DNA from: Sphaerochaeta sp.
Lineage (GTDB): Bacteria > Spirochaetota > Spirochaetia > Sphaerochaetales > Sphaerochaetaceae
Assembly: GCA_028699215.1 (NCBI GenBank)
Contig: JAQVVB010000002.1
Span: forward strand, 1-39,355
Direction of reading: 5' to 3'
DNA: 39,355 nt
Numbering within the stretch: the stretch's first letter is position 1; each line of letters starts with the position of its first letter. Below are positions 24,609 to 32,415 of this stretch, piece after piece. The notes under the pieces were generated by a model. It saw only the letters and a program-made list of their open reading frames with translations. It searched no databases and was not told where the DNA came from. Made by a program: the position numbers and the translations under genes.

Positions 24609-25823
24609 TTAGTTCTCCAAGGAGTAAGGGAGCATAGCATAGAAAGCACTACAAATCTCAAGATCGTCAATGCGGTTGATTTCGTTGGGAGCGTGAGCTT
24701 GTGACTCATCGCCAGGTCCGAAACCGATAGCAGGAATCTTGTGGCGTCCAGTGGTTGCAACCAAGTTGGTTGAGAAGGTCCACTTGTCTACGACAGGAGC
24801 CTTTCCAAAGAGAGCCTCATGTCCAGCTACACCAGCAACTACCAAAGGATGGGTTGCATCGATTTTCCATGTTGGGAAATAGAGCTCTTGAGAATAAGGC
24901 TTTTTGGTCCAGCCGATTTTCTCATAGTTGGGCATTTCAACAACGATTGATGCAGGATCATCTCCAGTTGCCTTGGCGATGTACTCGCGAACCTGGCTGA
25001 TGGCAAGATCTGCGTCTTCACCCCAAGTGAGGCGACGGTCGCAATAGAGCATGGCATAGTCTGCAACTGCACACTGGCTGGGGCCCTTTACATCCATCTG
25101 ACTGACGGTGATGGTTCCTTTCCCAAGGAACTTTTCGTCATCGGGTTGCAGGTCCTTGTTCAACTGCTCAATGGCGAGAGCTGCCTTGGCTGCTTTGTAC
25201 GCAGCACTCACACCGCGCTCAGGAGCACTACCATGGCAAGAAATGCCCTTGAGGATTACTCTGATTTCCATACGACCACGATGTCCGCGATAGAGGCGGC
25301 AGCTGGTGGGTTCAGTGGAAACCACCAAGTCAGGGCGGAAGTTCTCTTCTTCAATGAGGTACTTCCAGCACATGCCGTCACAATCCTCTTCCATTACCGT
25401 GAAGGTAAAGTAACAGGTATATTCACCACCGTAACCGAGTTCCTTAAGAATTCTTCCGGCAGTAATCATGGATGCAGCGCCACCCTTCTGGTCGCTGGTG
25501 CCACGTCCCCATACCTTTCCGTCCTTGATGTCGCCGCAGAAGGGATCAAAATCCCAGTTCTTGAGGTTACCGACTTCGACAGTATCGATATGTGCATCAA
25601 AAGCCAATTTCTTTGGTCCGTTACCAACGCGACCGATTACCGAGCCAAGTCCATCGATGTAGACTTCGTCAAATCCAGCCTCTTCACAGAGAGTGACGAT
25701 AAGACGACAAACATCCTCTTCCTGGGAGCTGTAACTTTTGGTTTTCACCATCTTTGAAAGGTTGATCGCCGTATAATCACGATATTCGGCAGCCTTTGCT
25801 CTGATCTGTTCCTGAATAGTCAT
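24609..25823 (-). CDS. ygeY: YgeY-type M20 family hydrolase
   Basis: A 404-residue zinc hydrolase of the M20/ArgE-DapE family, matching YgeY (about 403 residues). The metal sites are visible: FDAHIDTVE (metal-binding His and Asp near residue 70), GRGTSDQKGG (bridging Asp) and the MEEDCDG pair with the catalytic glutamate. Annotation often calls it a selenium metabolism hydrolase, from co-occurrence only. In the urate-type cluster it is a natural candidate to remove an N-carbamoyl or N-acyl group from a diamino acid. The start ATG has AAGGGGAA upstream; the ten extra residues of the open frame lack a ribosome site. It lies 48 bases after ssnA. Confidence 0.93.
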   Translation of the reverse strand: MTIQEQIRAKAAEYRDYTAINLSKMVKTKSYSSQEEDVCRLIVTLCEEAGFDEVYIDGLGSVIGRVGNGPKKLAFDAHIDTVEVGNLKNWDFDPFCGDIKDGKVWGRGTSDQKGGAASMITAGRILKELGYGGEYTCYFTFTVMEEDCDGMCWKYLIEEENFRPDLVVSTEPTSCRLYRGHRGRMEIRVILKGISCHGSAPERGVSAAYKAAKAALAIEQLNKDLQPDDEKFLGKGTITVSQMDVKGPSQCAVADYAMLYCDRRLTWGEDADLAISQVREYIAKATGDDPASIVVEMPNYEKIGWTKKPYSQELYFPTWKIDATHPLVVAGVAGHEALFGKAPVVDKWTFSTNLVATTGRHKIPAIGFGPGDESQAHAPNEINRIDDLEICSAFYAMLPYSLEN

Positions 25824-25871
25824 ATAATATTCCCCTTCGACCCTCATGGTCATATCTTCACATCACTCACT

Positions 25872-27194
25872 TCAAGGAGCGATTTTGTCTACTTTTTCCC
25901 AAACCCGCTGAGCAACCTTTGCAGCCTGCGCATAGATTGCATCGACATCAAGACCCGGGAATTTTCTGTTCTCCATGACGAACTTTCCGTCCACCATGAC
26001 ACTTTCAACACAATTGCTGCTCATACCCCATACAAAATGGGAAGCTGCATTATCAGCTACGAGCGGAGTTGGGTTATGGTAATCGAGAATATTCAGATCA
26101 GCCTTATACCCAGCTTCAATCCTGCCAAAATTACCGTCAAAGTACTTTTCAACAAGCTTGTTTCCTCGTGAAAGCGCTGTTACATAATCACCAGGCCACC
26201 AAGAACCGGTTTGGTCCTTATGCTTGAAGAATGCGAGCTTGAGCTCTTCAAACATGTTGCCACCACATCCATCGGTACCGATGATCAGATTCTTCACCTG
26301 CTGGATGTTCTTGCAATATCCAACATTGTTGTTCATGTTGCTTCTTGCATTATGAGCAAAAAAGCAGTCATGCTCGTTGATCTTTGCAATCTCAGATTCA
26401 TTCAGATGAAGACCATGAACCAACAGTGAGTTGGAGGTCAACAGACCGAACTTCTCCAGTCGATCGATGATGTCAGCATTGTAATGATGGTGAGAATGCA
26501 CGACATCGTACTTATCCTCAGCCACATGCAGGTGAAGTCCGGCGCCGGATTCCTTCATCGCCTCACCCATCATGCGAAGACCTTCATCAGGAATCGTAAA
26601 GGGAGCATGTCCACCTATCATTCCTCGAACAAGCTTGCTGCTCTTGCTGGACATGGCGAATCTAAGGTTCTCCTCTACTCCAGCTTCAACTTCCTTCATT
26701 CCACCGTTGCGGTCGGTCACTTCGTAGCAGGTTGCACCACGTACCCCAACTTCTTCCATTCCCTTGGCGATTGTATCCAAAGAGTTGGCGATATATGAAG
26801 GGCTGGCGTGATGATCGATACAGGTTGTGGTACCTGCAGCGATTGCATCCAAGGAGCAGATCAAAGAACTATAGTAACATGCTTCTTCGTCCAACCCTCT
26901 ATCAAGACGCCACCACCATTCCTTAAGAACCTGGATGAAATCATTTTGAGGTCCAGCTGAAATCAGCATTCCTCGTGAAAGCCCGGAATAGTAATGGTGA
27001 TGACCACATACGTTGCCAGGAATGACTGTTTTATGACTGCCGTCAATAATTCTGTCTGCCTTGACTGTAGAACCGGCATTTGCATGAACAGCGAGGATGA
27101 TGTCGTCTTGAATGACGACATCTACTCCCTCGGAAACTGCAAATGGAGGCATAGTCTGCATGACTCGCGTGTTTTTAATAACAATAGTAGACAC
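25872..27194 (-). CDS. ssnA: SsnA, putative aminohydrolase
   Basis: A 440-residue amidohydrolase matching SsnA, encoded next to ygfK as in E. coli. GNVCGHHHYYSGLSRG (near 58-73) provides the metal-binding histidines; CIDHHASP, HLHVAED and the aspartate in IGTDGCGGN complete the active site. Its biochemical reaction was long unassigned; by position it should open or deaminate a purine-derived ring. The start codon is GTG, four bases after AAGGAGAG. Twelve bases separate it from the ygfK stop. It is clearly different in sequence from the 8-oxoguanine-deaminase-like protein, with histidine-rich HSHHHYN near residue 235 as an unusual extra. Confidence 0.93.
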   Translation of the reverse strand: MSTIVIKNTRVMQTMPPFAVSEGVDVVIQDDIILAVHANAGSTVKADRIIDGSHKTVIPGNVCGHHHYYSGLSRGMLISAGPQNDFIQVLKEWWWRLDRGLDEEACYYSSLICSLDAIAAGTTTCIDHHASPSYIANSLDTIAKGMEEVGVRGATCYEVTDRNGGMKEVEAGVEENLRFAMSSKSSKLVRGMIGGHAPFTIPDEGLRMMGEAMKESGAGLHLHVAEDKYDVVHSHHHYNADIIDRLEKFGLLTSNSLLVHGLHLNESEIAKINEHDCFFAHNARSNMNNNVGYCKNIQQVKNLIIGTDGCGGNMFEELKLAFFKHKDQTGSWWPGDYVTALSRGNKLVEKYFDGNFGRIEAGYKADLNILDYHNPTPLVADNAASHFVWGMSSNCVESVMVDGKFVMENRKFPGLDVDAIYAQAAKVAQRVWEKVDKIAP

Positions 27195-27206
27195 TGCTCT
27201 CTCCTT

Positions 27207-30200
27207 CTACTCTTCTACATACCCAAGCAAATAGCTGTAGGATGTGAAGACTTCTTCTATCAGGGCAGCAACTTCATCGGTTATGCCCTCTTCATCTCCA
27301 ACCAAAATTCCATCCCCATCCATCGAACAATTGTAGATTTTTCCGTCAAGACGAACGAGAATCTCATCCCCTTCGACATAGAAACCACTGTTTTCGGAGT
27401 TCTTGAAATCATCAGGTCTGCTGAAGAGCGTGAACTTCTTGCGATAAGGACCACCATCATACGGACAGAAAGTCTCACAGTTGCCACATTCATTACAGTA
27501 AGCATCGAGGTGCAAAATCTGGAATGGATCGGAAAATACTCCGGTGTTACGGACATCGATTGCAACATTGGCACGGTTAGGACATACATCCACGCACTTA
27601 TTGCAGAGATACGAACACTCGAGACAACGCTTGGCTTCTGTTTCAGCAAACTTCTTATCACCGACCTCTTTGGAGGAGAGGATCTTGCTCTTCTTCAAAG
27701 CAATCTCTGCAAAGTAGTCATTTTCATCAGAGGTCATTTGTTCGCGTTCTTCATCGGTAAGGTCGTCATCGTCTTCGAAATCTTCCTCATCCTCACAATC
27801 ACACTCATCGCCACAATCACATTCATGGTCGTGGTCATGACCGCAACTACAATCGTGTTCATGCTCGTCTTCAACCTCAGGTCCAAGAACCTTGTCGATG
27901 GCTGCCTCAACTGCAACGCGTGCACTGGCTATACAACGCACAACCGTGGATGGACCACTTTGCACATCACCAATGGCGTAGACATTCTCAACTTCCGTCT
28001 CTTTGGTCTCTTTGTTGGTCTTCGGCCAATGTTTTTCATTGACAGGTACACCATACCAAGTGAGCTTTTCGGAATCTGCGTGTTCACCGATAGCGGTGAT
28101 CATGGAATCAGCGACCAAAGTGAAGGTCTCATCAGTTGCAACTGGACGACAACGACCAGAAGCATCCTTTTCTCCAAGCACCATTTTGCGGACAACCAAT
28201 TGGTTTGCTTCACAAGATTCGGGATTGGCAAGGAACATGAACTCTACGTTCTCTTTCTTAGCAAGGCCGTACTCTTCAAGGTCTGCAGGCATTTCTGCTT
28301 CAGTCCTTCTATATACGACAGTTACTTTTTCAACACCGGGAACCCTCAAGGCGGCACGGGCGCTGTCCATGGCAGTATTACCACCACCTACGACTACAAC
28401 CTGCTTGCCCAATTTCACAGAAGAAGGATCCTTTCGGTACGAACCAAGGAAAGAAAGGGATTCCATAATGTTGGAACGATCGCCTGCAAGAGGAATCTCA
28501 TTGTCGACTTCACTACCAATGGCATAGAAGATGTACGTATACCCCGCGTCTTTAAGAGCTTTGATAGTCATTTCATCACCCTTCACTCCAAAGTGGAAAT
28601 CCACACCATGGGCTTTGATGAATTCCACATCGCTTTCGATGGCTTCGACAGGAAGGCGGAAACCAGGAATGACATGACGGACCACACCACCAGCGCTCTC
28701 TTCCCGTTCAAAGACTGTGGTATCGAAACCACTTCTTGCAAGGAAATATGCAGCAGAAAGTCCTGCAGGACCAGCACCAACGACAGCTGCTTTGATTTCG
28801 CTCTTGTCAGTAGGACCTTCCCAGGTTTTCTTGTACTCTTCAAATCCATTCTCAACGGCGATCTTTTTCATCTCACGAATCTGTACAGCACCTTCATAGT
28901 CCATGCGTGTACAATGCAACTGACACTGGTGGTCGCAGATATGAGCAGTGATGGCAGGAAGTGCATTCTTATCATAGATGAGGGCCAAAGCATCGCTATA
29001 GCGTCCTTCACCTACAAGCTGCACATACTCAGGCACATCCTGATGAATTGGGCAAGCAACCTGACAGGGAGCAACATAACAATCAAAGACAGGAAGTTCT
29101 TCACCAAGCTTAATGGAGTCAGTACCCCTGAATTCCTTGTTGACACTTGCATATTTGCCTTCCCTTGCATCGCTGGAAAGCTGTGCAAGTTTCTCGATGT
29201 CTATCGATGTCATATCCCAAGCCTTACTCTTGTTCAGAATTTCAACCATCTGACCAAGTCTGGTGTATCCACCGGGCTTAAGCATATCGGTAGCAAGCGT
29301 GATCGGTCTGATTCCCGTCTCAAAAAGAGCCTGGACAGTCAGTGCATTTGCACCACCACTGTACGAGATTGGCAATTTTCCACCAAACTCCTTGCTGAGC
29401 AAGGTAGCTACGGTAGTGGAGATAGGAAGCAAAGAACGACCCGACATATACATTTCTGCACCAGGAAGTTGTCCCTGGTCATTGACGGATCCCAGAGTGT
29501 TGGTAAGCTTAACACCAAATCCCCTACCTTCTTTCTTTGCAAGATCAACCAAGCGATGAAGCATGGCTATTGCATCGTTATACTGTAGGTCGTGTTCAAA
29601 ATTTTCACGAGTCAGTCCAATGTACTTGAATCCTAGGTTGTCAAGAATTTCACGTACCTTGTCATAGCCCAACAGTGTCGGATTGAGCTTTACAAAGGTA
29701 TCGATTTTCTTTTCTGTAAGCATGTATGTACAAATGGCCTCGATTTCTTTGGGAGGACATCCGTGCATGGTGCTGATGGTCGTTGAAGGGCTGATGTTTG
29801 CACTGATCTTCGAGGTAAGTCCCTTGAGTTTCTTTTCAAGTCCTTCCCATGCAGAGCCATCAAACAGGCCTTCTTCCAACATTGCATCCAATTCGGCAAG
29901 ATACTCTTTGAAACGAGCATCCTTATTGGCATCAATCATTGAGTCGATGAACTGTTGCATCTTCTCGGTCTTGATACCTTCCAGGTTGTACCCAACAGAC
30001 ATATTGAAGATGAAGGATGGCTTTTCAAACGCACCTTTATGCTGCAATGCCTCAAGTACATGGAGAATGATCCAAGCCTTCGCATACTCATCCCAAGCCT
30101 TGGAAAGGGTATACTCAGTGGACCATTCTACGTTGTAGGCTTCATCCCTTGCATCAATGCAGGGTTTCTCAATCTCAAGGGTATCCATGACCTGGACGGT

Positions 30201-30449
30201 CTTCAATTCCATGAATCGTCCACCGGTAAGATAACTTGCCACGATGTTTTGGGCCAGTTGTGTGTGAGGACCGGCTGCGGGACCGCAGGGGGTCGAACAA
30301 CTCTGACCAAACACCTTTACGCTGTTTTTGCCTTTGTCCTGATAGAACTGTTCTTCGGCAATTCCAAAAATTGAATGATGGTTACGATATTCTCCAACAA
30401 TACGACTGATAAGTTCCGAGAAGGGAACTGGGCGCATGACGTCTCCCAT
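27207..30449 (-). CDS. ygfK: YgfK, flavin/iron-sulfur oxidoreductase ('putative selenate reductase')
   Basis: A 1080-residue multidomain redox protein. Residues 1-420 resemble a dihydroorotate/dihydropyrimidine dehydrogenase-like TIM barrel (STMHGCPPKEIEA, SYSGGANALTVQALFETG). Residues 455-530 form a glutamate-synthase beta-type Fe-S domain (CQVACPIHQ, CDHQCQLHC). Next come two dinucleotide folds (VVGAGPAGLSAAY near 557, VVVGGGNTAMDSA near 686), then a His/Cys/acid-rich insert (859-896), and at the C-terminus two ferredoxin-type clusters (CLECSYLCNKCVDVCP and CNECGNCETFCP). The layout recalls dihydropyrimidine dehydrogenase with domains rearranged, so it likely reduces a purine- or pyrimidine-derived ring with NAD(P)H. 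The name comes from E. coli genetics. The start ATG sits five bases after AAGGAG; a GTG six bases upstream overlaps that site. Confidence 0.95.
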   Translation of the reverse strand: MGDVMRPVPFSELISRIVGEYRNHHSIFGIAEEQFYQDKGKNSVKVFGQSCSTPCGPAAGPHTQLAQNIVASYLTGGRFMELKTVQVMDTLEIEKPCIDARDEAYNVEWSTEYTLSKAWDEYAKAWIILHVLEALQHKGAFEKPSFIFNMSVGYNLEGIKTEKMQQFIDSMIDANKDARFKEYLAELDAMLEEGLFDGSAWEGLEKKLKGLTSKISANISPSTTISTMHGCPPKEIEAICTYMLTEKKIDTFVKLNPTLLGYDKVREILDNLGFKYIGLTRENFEHDLQYNDAIAMLHRLVDLAKKEGRGFGVKLTNTLGSVNDQGQLPGAEMYMSGRSLLPISTTVATLLSKEFGGKLPISYSGGANALTVQALFETGIRPITLATDMLKPGGYTRLGQMVEILNKSKAWDMTSIDIEKLAQLSSDAREGKYASVNKEFRGTDSIKLGEELPVFDCYVAPCQVACPIHQDVPEYVQLVGEGRYSDALALIYDKNALPAITAHICDHQCQLHCTRMDYEGAVQIREMKKIAVENGFEEYKKTWEGPTDKSEIKAAVVGAGPAGLSAAYFLARSGFDTTVFEREESAGGVVRHVIPGFRLPVEAIESDVEFIKAHGVDFHFGVKGDEMTIKALKDAGYTYIFYAIGSEVDNEIPLAGDRSNIMESLSFLGSYRKDPSSVKLGKQVVVVGGGNTAMDSARAALRVPGVEKVTVVYRRTEAEMPADLEEYGLAKKENVEFMFLANPESCEANQLVVRKMVLGEKDASGRCRPVATDETFTLVADSMITAIGEHADSEKLTWYGVPVNEKHWPKTNKETKETEVENVYAIGDVQSGPSTVVRCIASARVAVEAAIDKVLGPEVEDEHEHDCSCGHDHDHECDCGDECDCEDEEDFEDDDDLTDEEREQMTSDENDYFAEIALKKSKILSSKEVGDKKFAETEAKRCLECSYLCNKCVDVCPNRANVAIDVRNTGVFSDPFQILHLDAYCNECGNCETFCPYDGGPYRKKFTLFSRPDDFKNSENSGFYVEGDEILVRLDGKIYNCSMDGDGILVGDEEGITDEVAALIEEVFTSYSYLLGYVEE

Positions 30450-30502
30450 ACTCACTCCTTCGATTAAAGGTGTCGTCAGGCACTAAGGCCCAACACTGTT
30501 CT

Positions 30503-30530
30503 ATTCTAATGCAGATTGAAGAGAAGTCAA
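30503..30530 (-). promoter_or_regulatory. candidate ygfK promoter
   Basis: On the minus strand TTGACT (30525-30530) and TAGAAT (30503-30508) are separated by 16 bases, about 53 bases before the ygfK ATG. The GCAACA direct repeat starts eight bases upstream of the -35, the same distance class as at ygeW. It would drive ygfK, ssnA, ygeY and perhaps the rest of the array. Confidence 0.55.
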
Positions 30531-30538
30531 TCGTTTTT

Positions 30539-30554
30539 GCAACATTTCGCAACA
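30539..30554 (+). promoter_or_regulatory. GCAACA-N4-GCAACA direct repeat upstream of ygfK
   Basis: GCAACA at 30539-30544 and 30549-30554, 10 bases apart, followed by a T tract. It sits just upstream of the ygfK -35 and also within the shared gap with the divergent PLP gene. It is the same arrangement as before ade and ygeW, but in the opposite orientation to the ygeW copy relative to transcription. Confidence 0.5.
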
Positions 30555-30815
30555 CTTTTTTCTTGCTTGCCCATAATAACCTTTCTCTGACAAGTGTGTT
30601 GCATCCAACATATCCACATAAAAACCAATCCCAAATACATTGCTTTCACCGAGATACCAAGGCAAGGCATAGATACTCCACCCCATGGGAAAGGGAAAAG
30701 CTTTCTCACCTTCTATCTTATTATCATTAAATCGCACTTTACCATAAATTAAAATATATTTACTGCTACTTAACGCAAATTATTTGCAGAAAATCTAACT
30801 TTCACGAATTATCGC

Positions 30816-30843
30816 TTTACAATTTTCATCTTTCTTGTATACT
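30816..30843 (+). promoter_or_regulatory. candidate promoter of the PLP enzyme genes
   Basis: TTTACA (30816-30821) and TATACT (30838-30843) with a 16-base spacer, 46 bases before the ATG. The -10 matches consensus in five of six positions. Confidence 0.55.
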
Positions 30844-30889
30844 TGACTAATCTAAAAAAGCAACCTAGTGTCAGCACGGAGGAAAAGAC

Positions 30890-32356
30890 ATGTTGATTAA
30901 TTTGAATGTGAACCCTGAAGTCAGGGAAAAGAACATTAAACGCTGTAGAGAAAAGGGCATCCTGCTTCCTACTTTCAAACAAATGGTGGATCCTTCCACT
31001 GTATCCGAGGATATCAAGAATAAACTCGCAAAAACTGGTCTTTGGGATGTTGATCCTGTAAACCTCTATAGAGTGACTTGGCACAATGAACCTGTTGAGA
31101 AAGGTGGAAAGTTTGGTGATGTCAACTTCATCGAAGTCCCCCATGAGATCACTGGCGTCAAAGCTAGAATCATCGCTCTTGCAGGAAAATGGTTCCCCAC
31201 CGGTGTCCATAAGGTAGGAGCTACGTATTCTTGTCTGGCCCCTGCACTTGTATCAGGTAACTTCGACTCCGTCGACCAACAGGCTGTATGGCCGTCAACC
31301 GGCAACTACTGCCGTGGTGGAGCATATAACAGCGCTTTACTTGGCTGCCAGTCCATTGCAATTCTTCCCGAAGAAATGAGTCAAGAACGATTCAATTGGT
31401 TGAAGACAGTCGCCGGCGAAATCATCGCCACTCCTGGTTGCGAATCAAACGTAAAAGAAATTTTCGACAAGTGCCATGAATTGGATGCAACTCGCGGAAA
31501 CCACATTGTCATTTTCAATCAGTTCGAACAGTTCGAAAACTACCTTTGGCACTATGTTGTTACTGGTGGAGCAATGATTGAAGTAGCTAAACAGCTTAAC
31601 ATTGCAGATAAAGACGTTCGTGGATATGTATCTGCCACTGGTTCAGGCGGAACACTTGCTGCCGGAGACCATCTCAAGGATGTCTACCCCAATGTAAAGA
31701 TTGGTGCAGCTGAAGCCCTTCAATGCCCGACCTTGCTCCGCAACGGATTCGGTGGACATAGAATTGAAGGTATCGGCGACAAGCATGTGCCTTGGATCCA
31801 CAATGTCAAGAACACTGATATGGTTCTTGCCATCGATGACCAGGATTGCATGGATGTTTATCGCCTCTTCAACGAACCAGCCGGTATCGAATATCTGAAA
31901 AAGATGGGAGTATCTGAACAAGATATCGCCAATCTTTCTCTCTATGGAATCAGCGGTGTAGGCAACTTGCTCGGTGCTATCAAAATGGCCAAGTACTATG
32001 AAATGGATCAAGATGATGTAATATTCACTGTACTTACCGACAGTTCCGAAATGTATACTTCAAGACTTGAAGAGCAGAATAAAGAACAGGGTAATTTCGA
32101 TGAATTTGCAGCTGTCAGAGCTTTGGCTGCCTGCCTTCACCATCAGACCATCGAGAATGCCAAGGAGCTGGGCTACTATGACAGACTTGCCATCCACAAT
32201 CTCAAGTACTACACTTGGGTTGAGCAACAGGGCAAGACCTATGAAGAAATCAATGCACAGTGGTATGATAAGAACTACTGGAAGCAGATTCCTTCTTATG
32301 CAGAGAAAATCGATGAGATGATTGAAGCATTCAACAAGGAAATCCTATCTAAATAG
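30890..32356 (+). CDS. PLP fold-type II enzyme, unassigned (candidate late step of purine catabolism)
   Basis: A 488-residue pyridoxal-phosphate enzyme of the tryptophan-synthase-beta/cysteine-synthase fold. The likely Schiff-base lysine is Lys108 in PTGVHKVGATYS, the substrate loop STGNYCRGG is at 136-144 and the phosphate-binding loop GSGGT at 251-255. It is about 90 residues longer than YgeX (2,3-diaminopropionate ammonia-lyase, near 400 residues) and lacks its FKMLGGAYA-type lysine motif, so I do not call it YgeX. It starts after GGAGGAAAAGAC and is divergent from ygfK, with its own promoter. By context it may deaminate or otherwise convert a C3 diamino or ureido amino acid made by YgeW/YgeY. 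The exact reaction is unknown. Confidence 0.75.
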   Translation: MLINLNVNPEVREKNIKRCREKGILLPTFKQMVDPSTVSEDIKNKLAKTGLWDVDPVNLYRVTWHNEPVEKGGKFGDVNFIEVPHEITGVKARIIALAGKWFPTGVHKVGATYSCLAPALVSGNFDSVDQQAVWPSTGNYCRGGAYNSALLGCQSIAILPEEMSQERFNWLKTVAGEIIATPGCESNVKEIFDKCHELDATRGNHIVIFNQFEQFENYLWHYVVTGGAMIEVAKQLNIADKDVRGYVSATGSGGTLAAGDHLKDVYPNVKIGAAEALQCPTLLRNGFGGHRIEGIGDKHVPWIHNVKNTDMVLAIDDQDCMDVYRLFNEPAGIEYLKKMGVSEQDIANLSLYGISGVGNLLGAIKMAKYYEMDQDDVIFTVLTDSSEMYTSRLEEQNKEQGNFDEFAAVRALAACLHHQTIENAKELGYYDRLAIHNLKYYTWVEQQGKTYEEINAQWYDKNYWKQIPSYAEKIDEMIEAFNKEILSK

Positions 32357-32371
32357 CTTGGATTTTCCATC

Positions 32372-32400
32372 AAATGCCGGGCAGCAGTGTCCGGCATTTT
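32372..32400 (+). terminator. hairpin between the two PLP genes
   Basis: A GC-rich stem (about 32373-32380 with 32391-32398) with a ten-base loop and a short T run. It lies in the 59-base gap and may partly terminate the first gene, so the second could be expressed at a lower level. Confidence 0.7.
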
Positions 32401-32415
32401 CAGTTTGGAGGAAAT

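Larger units (their letters stand above)
30501..30737 (-). pseudogene. possible short gene or gene relic upstream of ygfK
   Basis: A 78-codon frame with a GTG as its only start and no ribosome site. The translation looks protein-like (FPMGWSIYALPWYLGE, FGIGFYVDMLDATHLSEKGYY, then a basic C-terminus with a Cys-Cys pair), and the frame stays open about 14 codons further upstream without an ATG. I do not recognise the family. It could be the tail of a decayed gene, a real small gene, or chance. Its last part overlaps the candidate ygfK promoter and the GCAACA repeat, which argues against it being fully functional coding sequence. Confidence 0.3.
30450..30889. other. divergent control region between ygfK and the PLP enzyme gene
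   Basis: This gap of 440 bases holds opposed promoters, a GCAACA direct repeat (30539-30554), a single inverted copy TGTTGC at 30597-30602, the AT-rich palindrome GCAAATTATTTGC near 30775-30787, and a short minus-strand open frame that may be a gene relic. These are described separately. Confidence 0.6.

Noticed and set aside
26994-29588. 864-codon open frame on the plus strand opposite ygfK and ssnA
   Set aside because: It runs antisense to two clearly real genes, has no ribosome site, and its translation is low-quality and rich in Cys, His, Ser and Thr. It arises from codon bias of the minus-strand genes.
15883-30449. Selenium-dependent enzyme with in-frame UGA (selenocysteine)
   Set aside because: The names 'selenate reductase' and 'selenium hydrolase' come from annotation history. 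No in-frame TGA interrupts these genes, and no selenium-insertion genes are seen in the window.
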